From assembly GCA_015847255.1 (NCBI GenBank), contig JADLZK010007673.1:294589-358588 (forward strand): a stretch of 64,000 nt of DNA. The letters are read 5' to 3'. Below are positions 24,077 to 33,240 of this stretch, in pieces (positions within the stretch are counted from its first letter, which is position 1; each line of letters opens with the position of its first letter). The notes under the pieces are model-generated. The model worked only from the letters and a program-made list of their open reading frames with translations, made no database searches and was not told the DNA's origin. The stretch comes from Hyparrhenia diplandra (taxonomy: Eukaryota > Streptophyta > Magnoliopsida > Poales > Poaceae). The position numbers and the translations under genes are program-made.

Positions 24077-24728
24077 ATCCCCACCGGATCTCAAGCGCCC
24101 AAAGATAGATATTTTTCTTATCTCACTCTTGTTTTATATACTAGTGTTTCAAGAGAGACTGTTAAGTTGAACATCCGCCTAGAGCTTCAAGTTCTACTCA
24201 TTCACAACTTGAACAATGGACTACGCCTTTGAATTGCAAGTTTTGTGTGAATAAGCTTTGCTCAAAGTCAAACTAGTACTTGGTCTGTCAAGTAGCCTTT
24301 CTCCGTGGGTGGAGCATATACGTCATACTCCTTAGTCTATTCATGAGCTTACTAGAGATCACCCAAATCTCATAGACTGCGACGTTTAACAGTCGAACTC
24401 ATATAGGTATGCCCTTTCAAGAATGCTCTGTAGGATAACATTTTTACTTATAAAGTCAATAGGACATATTAAGGCATTGTCGCCAACCTACCATACTGAG
24501 CCTCTTTGCTCTTGAGAGTATTGCATCTTCACATAGAGAGGGTTTATTATTTTACTCTCCTCGTTTACCAATAGCTTGTTCTTCCTGTGTCCTTAGTCAC
24601 GGGATCTCCGATCAAAAAAGGTTGGGTTACTACTAACGAAAACTCATATGGGTCTCATACCCATCTCCCTAGATGCAATTTCTATCACATTACGTGATAG
24701 CCCTTTAGTAAAGGGATCTGCCGGGTTT

Positions 24729-27700
24729 TTATGCATGCGTATGTAGGATACGGTTATTACTCCGGAGTTTCTCAATTTCCCGACGGTCTTTCAAACGTCT
24801 TTTAACGTGTCTTGTTGACTTTGAATTATCCTTTGCACTATTCACTTTAGTGATCAGCGCTTGATTATCACAGTTCATAAGGATGGCGGTGCTTGGTTTT
24901 TCAACCACCCAAGAAGTCGGACAAGAGCTCACGCAGCCACTCGCCTCTGCAGATCTTTGTTTCTAAAGCAAATAAGTTCTCGCTTCCATGGTTGACTTAG
25001 TCAAAATAGTGCGTTTACAAGACCTCCATGACACCGCGCCACCTCCAAGAGTAAATACATACCCACTTGTGGCGTAGATTTGAGCAATATCGTAAATCCG
25101 GTTCGCATCACTATATCCCTCTAGCACACCGGGTGCCTAGAATAGTGAATTCCATAGCTCATTGTACCTTTAAGATAGCACAAGACCCTTTCTAGTACAT
25201 GCCAATGATCATCACCCGGGTTGGACATATACCTACTCAACTTGCTCACAAAGAAAAAGAGATATCCGGGTCAGGTTGCATTCGCTAGATACATGAGTGA
25301 ACCAACAATGAGAGTACTTGAGTTGATCTCTAGTACGCTTCTTATTCTTTCGCAATGTCACACTAGGATCATAAGGTGTTGGAGAAGGCTTTCTATCCAT
25401 AAAGCCAAAACGGCTCAGACCTTCTCAACATAGTGAGATTGCGATAAAGTAATCCCACTCTCTTTCTTAATAAGCTTAATGTTTAGAATTACATCAGCCT
25501 CTCCTAAATCTTTCATATCAAAATTCTTTGACAAGAAAGACTTGACCTCATTTATGACATTCATGTTTGTTCCAAAGATTAGAATATCATCAACATATAA
25601 GCATAATATAAACAGATTCGCCCCCACCATGTCGATAATACACACACCTATCGGCTTCATTGACAACATAACCGGCACTAGTTAACGTAGTGTCAAACTT
25701 CTCATGGCATTGTTTAGGTGCTTGTTTCAAGCCATACAAAGATTTTAATAACTTGCACACCTTTTGCTCTTCACCTTTTACTACAAACCCATCAGGCTGA
25801 TCCATATAGATCTCCTCATCCAACTCTCCATTAAGAAAAGCTGTCTTCACATCCATTTGATGAATGATCGGACCATATGAGGCAGCCAAGAATAGTAGTG
25901 TTCGAATAGTGGTCATTCTAGCAACAGGTGAATAAGTATCAAAGAAATCTTCTCCTTCCTTTTGAGTGTAGCCCTTAGCTACGAGCCGAGCCTTGTACTT
26001 GTCAATAGTACCATCAGGTCTAAGCTTTTTCTTGAACACCCACTTACAACCGATTGGTTTATAACCAAAAGGTAGTTCAGAGAGCTCCCAAGTTCCATTA
26101 GAAAGAATCGAGTCCATCTCACTACGAACAGCTTCTTTCCAATCATCTGCATCTGAAGATGCATAAGCCTCTGAAATAGAGGTGGGAGTATCATCCACAA
26201 GGTACACAATGAAATCATCACCAAAAGATTTTGCAATCCTTTGTCTCTTGTTCCTCACAGAACTTCATTGTCATCCTCCTCAAGTGGTTGCTCAAACGAC
26301 TCAACAGAGACTCGATAGGTATAGTAATATCGGGAGCTAATTCAAGTAGAAAACTTAGCATTGCTACGCATATCTTTCATAGGAAATATATTCTCAAAAA
26401 ATGTAGCATCACGAGATTCAAAGATAGTATAAACATGCATATCGTAAAACTTCAGATTTTACTACTAAAAATCGATAGGCAATGCTATTGTGAGCATATC
26501 CAAGAAAGACACAATCTACCGTCTTTGGTCCAAGCTTACGCTTCTTATTAATTGGAACATTGACTTTCGCCAAGCATCCCCACGTGCGCAAGTATGTAGA
26601 GTGATGGTTTCCTTCCAACCCATACCTCATATGGTGTTGTCTCTTTATTTCGTTTGGAATTCTATTCGGGACATGACTCGCAGATCAATATAGCTTCCCC
26701 ACCATGCCTTAGATAAACCAAAGCAGTGTCTAACATGGCGTTAACCAAGTCAATCGAGTGCGATTTTTTTCCTCTCGGCAACCCCGTTTGATTCGGGTGA
26801 ATAGGGAGGTGTCCTCTCATGAATAATACCATATTCAAGACAAAACTCATCGAATATTATAGGAAAATATTCACCACCATGATCCGACCTTAGACGTTTA
26901 ATTTTTCTTTCTAGTTGATTTTTAACTTCAGCCTTAAAGATTTTAAAGTAGTCTAATGCCTCATCTTTAGTTTTCAGTAAGTAAACATAGCAATATCTAG
27001 AAGCATCATCAATTAATGTCATGAAATATCTCTTTTCACCTTTAGTCAACACACCATTCATCTCGCATAGATCAGAATGTATGAGCTCTAGAGGTGCCAA
27101 GTGTCTCTCCTCCGCTGCCTTGTGAGGCTTTCGAGGTTGCTTAGACTGCACACAACTATGGCACTTAGAACCTTTGGCAATGGTGAAATTTGGAATTAAC
27201 CGCAAGCTAGATAAATGTGACATCAAACCAAAATTCACATGACATAAACGAGAATGCCAAACACTAGAATTATCATCAATTGTGCCACAAATATGATTGA
27301 CTGACTTATTACTGAAATCTGACAAACTTAGGCGGAACAAGCCTCCGCAATCATAGCCTTTACCAATAAATTGTCCATGCTTAGACATAACTACTTTATT
27401 GGACTCTAATACTACTTTAAGACCATCTCTTAACAAAAGAGAAACGCTAACAAGGTTCTTGCGAATAGTAGGGACATGCTGCACGTTCTTCAGCTGCACG
27501 ATCTTCCCCGAAGTAAACTTCAGATCTACCGTGCCAACACCACGAACAGAAGCATGTGACCCATTCCCCATCAGGACGGAGGAACCTTGGAGCCCCTGGT
27601 AAGAAGAGAACAAAGAGATGTCAGCACATACGTGAATATTAGCACCCGTATCAAGCCACCAACTAGGTGATTGAAATACCGAAAGTACAAGAGGGAAGAT

Positions 27701-28536
27701 TACCATACCCATCATCAGCATTGGTTGCGATCACGAGGTTGACCTTCTTCTCTTTACGGTCCGCACGCCGAGGACACTCCTTAGCAAAATGACCAAGATC
27801 ACCACAAGTGAAACAAGGCATCTCGGACTTGTCCTTCTTCTTCTTCTTGAAGGTAGTAGTAGCTTTGGCATTGAAAGACTGCTGTTTTCCCCTTTCCTTT
27901 GTTCTTGCCTTTGAAATTTCTCGGACAAAGTGAGCGCTACTTTCCTCGTTCCTTCTCGGTATGATCTTTAGCCCGAGCTTTCTCCTCAACATCTAGAGAT
28001 TGAATCAGGTTTTCAAACCGATATCTTCACTCTCTTATGTTTAAGGCTTGTGGCAAAGTTCCTCCATGCAGGAGGTAATTTGGCAATAATAATACCGACC
28101 ACAACTTCATCGGGTATAACATACTCAAGGAGTTCAAGTTCCTTAGCCAAGGCGCGTATCTCATGAGCTTGATTGACTATAGATTTGTTTGCAACCATCT
28201 TATAGTCATGAAAGCTCTCCATGATCTGATTTGCTTGCCTCGCATCTGAAGCACCATAGGTGGTGTTCGGGATAATCCCACGAGCTTTATCGCTTTTATA
28301 GTGCATCACAGCATCATAGATATGATCCGATAGCACATTACGATACGACTCCCACAAAGATGTCGCGGCTTTCCGGAATTTATTCGATCTTCATCGAAAG
28401 GTCTCCCTTAGGTAAGCCATCTTTGACCCAGTAAAACTTCCATGGCAAGAAGCCAATCGTGACCTTTACTGGACCACCTCTTGAAGTGCTCACCAGAGAA
28501 TTTCTCCGGCCTCAGAGCATCAACAAAACTAGCCAT
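24729..28536 (-). pseudogene. Copia gag-pol polyprotein, frameshifted
   Basis: The polyprotein would supply all proteins for copia replication. Minus-strand ATG at 28536-28534 opens MASFVDALRPEKFSG. Gag continues to about 28013 (AKELELLEYVIPDE, KLPPAWRNFATSLKHKR). A CCHC zinc knuckle (CFTCGDLGHFAKEC) is at 27815-27774. An integrase zinc site (WHSRLCHVNFG ... KCHSCVQSK) and catalytic core (HSDLCEM, IDDASRY, SDHGGEY) lie in 27721-26750, then a C-terminal piece at 26630-26418. Reverse transcriptase is at 26258-25415 with YKARLVAKGYTQ, MDVKTAFLNGEL and the catalytic YVDD. RNase H is at 24932-24729 (NCDNQALITKVNSAKD). At least six frame changes separate these pieces, so it is non-functional as given; all domains are otherwise present. 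Confidence 0.92.
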
Positions 28537-28571
28537 TGGGTCCGGAAAAGACCTATAATAAGGTTTTGGAT

Positions 28572-29492
28572 TGTTGAAATATTAGGCAATTTCAGATTAA
28601 TTTTCTAAAATAAATCATGATTAATAGATCTACTAGATAAAGCATGTTAAGCATACTAGCATAGCATGAACACATAACACCGATTATAGCATAGCATAAA
28701 TGCATATCATAAATCATGGCAACAGTGTGTGAACATAACTAGTACACCGATAGATTAGATAGATAGCATAGCATGATCATAGCAACAGTGTAAGCACAAC
28801 TAGCACACCGGATAGATTGGATAGATTGAACACGATTAACATGAAGATTGGATCTTGAGAATACCTGGCTGACGTTGAGGACAACGTAATGGAGAGGTTC
28901 ACCAAAAGCGATGCCGAGATCCTCCATTTGCCGCCGATCGTCGATCGGGCGGCCGCTGAAGAAGTAGAAGAAGTTGTCGATGAAGACGGTATTTTGTGAC
29001 GGTCCTCCGCGAGTCCTTCCCGGTAGACGAGCCGTGACGAAGATCGGGAGCAGTCGCGCGAATAGCGCTTCCCAAAAACCTTATTCGCCTTCTCCCGGTG
29101 CAGGATCGCAAAGACGACGGTTCCGGAGACCTGCTCGCCCGGTCGCTGGTGCACGCGAACGATCGGCCGAGACGGGCCGGCGACGACGACGCAAAGTAGT
29201 GAGAAGTGGAAAATACTGTTTTACTATCGTAGGATTTTCTAATTGAAACTCCCAATTGTAGTTGTTTTTGTTGTATCTATTCCCATAAGGCTTGGTACGA
29301 ATATATAGGGAGGAAAACTCCCTACCTCCATATCAACTAGCAATATGGTACTAATTGATATTGTACCTCCCACCTTTGCTCATGGGCTAAAACAATAAAG
29401 CCCATTAGGGAACACAAATATTGGGCCTTTGAGATTTATCAGAATTTCTTCATATGAATTTTAGGGGAACTATTCATATATAAATTCTAACA
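28572..29492 (-). repeat. Copia right LTR (5' LTR in element sense)
   Basis: 921 bp; drives transcription leftwards. The following bases (GGGACCGCGTC) resume the host retroposed sequence. Confidence 0.92.
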
Positions 29493-29529
29493 GGGACCGC
29501 GTCTCCGTCGGCCGCGCACTCCAGCCTCC

Positions 29530-29799
29530 ATGCATACACGGCGTCGCAGTGAGCGTATAGCTTCGCGGCCAAGGGCCGCTAATGTGACTTTGCAGGCTCA
29601 GATGCTCTTGCTTCGGAAGCTGGGAGAGGAGGTGCCGGTTGGGGAGGCGCCAGCTGCTGTGGAGGAGGTGGTCAGGAACGCCTTCCGGGGTGGTATGCCG
29701 TCGGCTAAGCGGCGCCGTTTCGAGAAGCTTCTTGACGGACAGTTCGACCTCTCCGCCATGGACCTCAACCTGGAGGGCCTCGCCGAGGAGGTCGCCTAG
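29530..29799 (+). CDS. Small basic ORF in retroposed sequence
   Basis: 89 codons from ATG 29530 to TAG 29797-29799. It begins MHTRRRSERIASRP, a basic patch, then QAQMLLLRKLGEEVPVG, a helical stretch, then an acidic end. Similar short proteins with an RRSERIA-like start occur in grass retroposed sequences as I recall, but the family has no function I can name. It lies in the 3' part of the poly(A)-tailed insert; it may be the end of a longer ORF truncated on insertion. Downstream are an ordinary 3' UTR and a poly(A) run. Possibly not translated. Confidence 0.4.
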   Translation: MHTRRRSERIASRPRAANVTLQAQMLLLRKLGEEVPVGEAPAAVEEVVRNAFRGGMPSAKRRRFEKLLDGQFDLSAMDLNLEGLAEEVA

Positions 29800-29965
29800 C
29801 CTTGCTTACGGCGGGTCGTCTTGTCGCAAAGTAGTCCAAATGTAAACCCCGTTTTAAATCCAAAGTAGTGTTAGGTTTCGCCCGGTAATTGTTTGGTTAC
29901 CGTGGTGTCTTGTTGTTTGAACTTTATTCTCGCTTAATGAAAACGAAAAGAACGGCGTGGTCTCA

Positions 29966-29999
<34 letters not shown>

Positions 30000-30156
30000 G
30001 CGTGCAGTCATGCCCAGCGTACCGGCGTCGTGGGCGGCGGCACTAGCTCCTCCCTTTCCCTCGCTGGAAAGCGCGACCTGCCTAGGCGCTGATGGCCTTG
30101 GCGTGGCGGCCTATGGCATGGGGGTGACCGGCCGGCGGGTGGCCACTGCCTGCCTC

Positions 30157-30437
30157 TCTACGTATCCATACAGCTGCCACCTCTGTAGAGATAATAATCC
30201 TGCCTTTGGTTGCACAAAATCTATTTCTTTGTAACTCTTCTTTGCTTGAAGGGCTCTATTTTTTATAATATTGATAATATGATTTGTTTGCTTATTTGTT
30301 TTCCTTCATGAATAGTAGGGCACGAAAACTATTCTATGTAAGACTCAAATAATGAAATCAAGCCCACCTCAAACTAATGTTATTTTTCCCAACACGTAGG
30401 CTTGCTACCCAGTGCTTCGCACGGGGGCACCTGCTAG
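30157..30437 (+). mobile_element. Helitron 3' end (small remnant)
   Basis: The text GTGCTTCGCAC (short hairpin) then GGGGGCACCTG then CTAG at 30434-30437, followed by T, is a Helitron-type 3' end and resembles those at 41200 and 42589. The left border is uncertain: TCTCTACG at 30157 looks right, but is preceded by C rather than A. It sits inside the outer LTR. Confidence 0.4.
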
Positions 30438-30605
30438 TGATAATGTAATTTTCCTCATCTAGTTCTTCCTAGTTCTCCCGAGTCTTACAATTCCTCTGCT
30501 GTAATGAATTCGAGATGTTGATTTGATTTCCAGTCAAGTAATCTAGAACCCTAGACACTATATCTCTGTTGCTGATTCGTTGGTAGGATCATCCCCTGCT
30601 AACAA

Positions 30606-30621
30606 TTGGTATTAGATTGCC
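30606..30621 (+). other. Primer binding site, tRNA-iMet-like
   Basis: TTGGTATTAGATTGCC just after the LTR end is close to TTGGTATCAGAGC, the usual complement to initiator tRNA-Met. It sets the orientation of the outer element as plus. Confidence 0.6.
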
Positions 30622-30710
30622 TAACCACGTACCTTTCCCCAGATCCAGGTCTGGAACCCAATCAGATCCACCACGAGCACTACACCAGATTCAGGCGAAG
30701 ACTCGGCGCC

Positions 30711-31067
30711 ATGGATCCCAATCTCCAACTCGTCCTCGACGAGATCCGCCAAACCAAGTCCGACCTCAATCGTCGCTTCGATGAGCACAATGAGAGTTGG
30801 AATCGGCGCTTCGTCGAGCTGGATCGTGCTCGTGCTGAGCGCGCCGCCGAAGTCGACCGGCGCCTACACGCCACGGAGTCTTCCTCAGCGGAGTTCATCT
30901 CCGACATCGGCCACCGTGTCTCCTACTTGGAAGGAATCCGCGTCGGCGACATCCGGGCCGAAAGCAGACGCTTCGCTTCACCATGCTCGAGACGGCGGCT
31001 ACAGATCCGGGTAATCGGGCGCCCGGAAGTGGTCACCCTCGTCGACAAGCTCCGCTCTAAGGTCTAG
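30711..31067 (+). pseudogene. gag-like 5' ORF of outer retrotransposon
   Basis: 118 codons from ATG 30711, about 100 bp after the primer site, as expected for gag. The product is a highly charged helix: MDPNLQLVLDEIRQTKSDLN, then repeated NRRF/RRF and ERAAEVDRRLHATE, which is the N-terminal coiled coil of chromovirus-like gypsy gag proteins. After about residue 85 the text becomes Arg-rich and unlike gag, and it stops at 31067, probably by frameshift. Nothing recognisable as the retroviral-type gag core, protease or polymerase follows, so the element is truncated. Encoded product, if any, is not functional for transposition. Confidence 0.6.
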
Positions 31068-31882
31068 CGCTTGTCTCGCGAGCATCTGCAACAAGCGTCG
31101 CCGTCCTCGTCCCTGACGTTCTCCACACCAACGTCGACGGCGGGTCGTCCTCCGTGAGCGCACTGGAGGGGCGCGCCACCGGGCGCCCATCCTGGATCCT
31201 TGCTCAACAACGCCTCTTGGCCCATCCGAAGGTTGGAGTGCCGGTCACGGATCAGGTGTTGAGCGAGGCAGCAGAGAACGTCTCCGTGTGTTTTTGCGGG
31301 GTGTGACTTTCACGCACGATGCGAGGGGGGAGGGGGGAAGATGGCTGTCGGAGCGGAGGAGCAGCGGTGAGAGAGTGCCGGCAGAGGAGATGGGTTGGGG
31401 GAGCAGCGCGGTGGGCGCCAGAGCCGGGCGGCGGCCGCCGCCGGCGCTGCAGTCTCGCCTGGAAGAGGGTGGTGGGGGAGAGGGTGATGCACCATCTCCA
31501 AAAGAAGCTAAGCCTCTCCAGGAACAGGAGCATGGAGGCTGCTGCAATGGAAAGCACTGTGTTCTGCAAATTTTGCTTGTTCTGTGTTGTGTGAATTGTG
31601 CCATTGGTTACAGTTGTGCAGTAACTAAAAAGGAAGCACATGTTTATCAATTTGTGCACATAAAGAGATGCTGATCTCATCACCGATCAGGGTCCGAAGC
31701 CTCCAACATCACACACACTGTCAACATCAATTGCCTCCGATGCATCATCGGTAACTGCATCTTTGACCGCTTAAAAAATCTCCTGATGCTCTAGTAGTGC
31801 TGCTATTTTGTGGGATATTTCTTTTTGAATCCAATCTTTGATCTTGTGTAATGCATGGATTTGGATTTCTGGCTGGATGTAG
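31068..31882. other. Gag remnant, then unassigned GC-rich sequence
   Basis: 31068-31250 may be the frameshifted continuation of gag. 31290-31480 is very GC-rich with open frames on both strands that look like compositional accidents. 31500-31680 ends in sequence with no recognised feature. The boundary between the retroelement and the remorin locus lies somewhere here, but no terminus was found. Confidence 0.35.
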
Positions 31883-33240
31883 ATGCGGGTCATCTCTCCA
31901 ACCAAGCTCAGGATGAAGCTCCTGGGTTCCGCAACAAGGACGAGTCTGCTCGCAAGTCGCCACGGGCGTCACCACCGCCCGTCGAGGCTCGACGACGACG
32001 ACAACAGCCTACTGCCGCAAGAGCTCGACTCGACGAAGGTGCGTTCGTTGCTCCCTCCGACGCCGCCACGCGTAAAGATTCCGATGAATCAAGTAAGCGA
32101 GCGATTTGATCGCCTGTGCGTGTGTGCGAGTACCCCAGGACCACCGGTCGGACTCGCCCCGGTCGCGCTCCGACGCCAGCCACGGCAGGGCGGTGCGCAG
32201 CCGCAGCTGCGGTGGGGAGTGGCAGCGACAGCGGCATTGACAACGGCGCTGGCAGCCGGCGCGGCGGCGGTGTCGACCGCGCCCTTCTTCCGCAGCAGGT
32301 GCCGCCCAAGAGGAACGACGCTGAGAAGTGGATCGCGGGCGACACGTCGTCCACTCCAACCCCATCTTCTCCAAGAAGCCGCCCGCCGCCGCCGCCGCAA
32401 TGCCTCAGCGGCGGCACCGGGCGCCGCGTGCCGCGCCGAGTCCGCGATGGCGCCCAGGGGGCCGCGTCCGCGAAGCACGACCGTGGAGCGCCGACAGATC
32501 TATCGCCGGTACTCGCCGCCATCGCCGCCGGTGACTAACCGGCGACGGCGAGCAAGCCGCCGCAGAAGAAGAAGCTCCGCTTCTTGTCGCCGGGCGTGTC
32601 GATGTCGGTGTCAATGCGGGACGCCGGGACGGAGATGACGCCGATCGTGAGACAGGAGCAGTCGCGCAGCGGCACCTCCCGCCGGCGCCGCCACGCCGTC
32701 GCTCAGCCTGCTCTGCTCGGTGCCGCCCAGTCCCCGGGCGGCGGCAGCGCGCGTCTGGCCTCATCCTCCGCGTCGGAGCGGGAGCCCGGCTCAGGACGCG
32801 GTGGGAGATCGCCGCGCCGGCCTGCAGCTCGGCGCGTCGTGGGCCAGTAAGGAGGAGAGACTCCGCCGCCGTCGCCGGAGAAGGAAGCCGGTGCCATCGA
32901 CGAGGAGATCAAGAGGAAGGCGTTCGAAGCTCGCGCCACCGCGTGGGAAGAATCCAACAAGTGTAAACTCGCGTCAAGGTGAGCAAGAAAAAGAAAACAA
33001 AATCCAGCGTGACAATAAAACATTAGAATTTCGATGAAAACACTCTGAATCTCTGTTGCTGATGCTAACTTGGTACATAAATCTCTTCAGTAACTCTTCT
33101 GATCATATACTAATTCAGTGGCTTCTAATTCCTTATTATCATGTGCATGCACTGATGCCCGCAGATATCAGAGGAAGGAAGTGAAGATACAGGAGTGGGA
33201 AAGCTTGCAGAAATCCAAATTCGAAGCCAAGCTGAGGCAG
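31883..33240 (+). pseudogene. Remorin gene, C-terminally truncated and frameshifted
   Basis: Remorins are plant plasma-membrane nanodomain proteins whose C-terminal coiled coil oligomerises. The text MRVISPTKLRMKLLGS at 31883 matches the conserved N-terminal block of the long remorin subgroup and follows a TGTAG that could be a splice acceptor. Then come NDAEKWIAG (about 32305-32335), SNPIFSKKP, VSMRDAGTEMTPI (about 32605-32643) and finally Remorin_C: EEIKRKAFEARATAWEESNK (about 32904-32963) continuing over an intron (GT at 32979, AG at 33163-33164, 186 bp) into YQRKEVKIQEWESLQKSKFE and AKLRQ, ending near 33240. Three reading frames are needed. The last roughly 50 residues of Remorin_C were not found downstream. 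It retains an intron, so it is not a retrocopy. An alternative is an intact gene with consensus errors and a missed last exon. Confidence 0.75.

Larger units (their letters stand above)
23157..29492 (-). mobile_element. Ty1/copia retrotransposon, full length
   Basis: 6336 bp. LTRs at 23157-24076 and 28572-29492 both begin TGTTGAAATATTAGG and end ATTCTAACA. The 5-bp target duplication is exact: GGGAC at 23152-23156 and 29493-29497. Domain order on the minus strand is gag, zinc knuckle, integrase, reverse transcriptase, RNase H, which is the copia order. A purine tract (GGTGGGGA on the minus strand, about 24078-24086) lies inside the left LTR. No normal tRNA-Met primer site was recognised at 28571. 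Coding capacity is broken by frameshifts. Confidence 0.95.
23129..29995 (+). mobile_element. Poly(A)-tailed retroposed sequence (LINE-like 3' end), split by copia
   Basis: Flanked by the 14-bp direct repeat TATAGCGTGCAGTC at 23115-23128 and 29996-30009, the mark of target-primed reverse transcription. It ends in about 20 A followed by a TA run (29965-29995). Without the copia element (23157-29492 and one GGGAC) it is about 0.53 kb. It carries a short ORF (29530-29799) and then a roughly 165-bp untranslated tail. It is either a 5'-truncated LINE or another retroposed transcript; no reverse transcriptase remains to decide. Confidence 0.75.
22637..30604 (+). mobile_element. 5' LTR of an LTR retrotransposon, split by nested insertions
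   Basis: Starts TGTTAGCA (22637-22644) and ends TGCTAACA (30597-30604), perfect inverted ends. A tRNA-iMet-like primer site follows at once. Removing the retroposed insert (23129-30009, one target copy included) leaves an LTR of about 1.09 kb, which may still contain a small Helitron remnant near its end. No matching 3' LTR was found in the window, so the element is truncated, or the rest was lost around 31.2 kb. Confidence 0.7.

Noticed and set aside
28545..28571. tRNA-Met primer site for the copia element
   Set aside because: The sequence next to the LTR does not match the usual TGGTATCAGAGC complement, so no site is called.
31245..31680. Several overlapping 90-140 codon frames on both strands
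   Set aside because: High GC removes stops by chance; no domain, no codon pattern favouring one strand.
32093..32138. A GT...AG intron in the remorin gene
   Set aside because: At 46 bp it is shorter than plant introns normally allow; a frameshift is as likely.
32009..32764. Minus-strand Arg/Ala-rich frames
   Set aside because: Shadows of the remorin coding strand, which carries the recognisable motifs.
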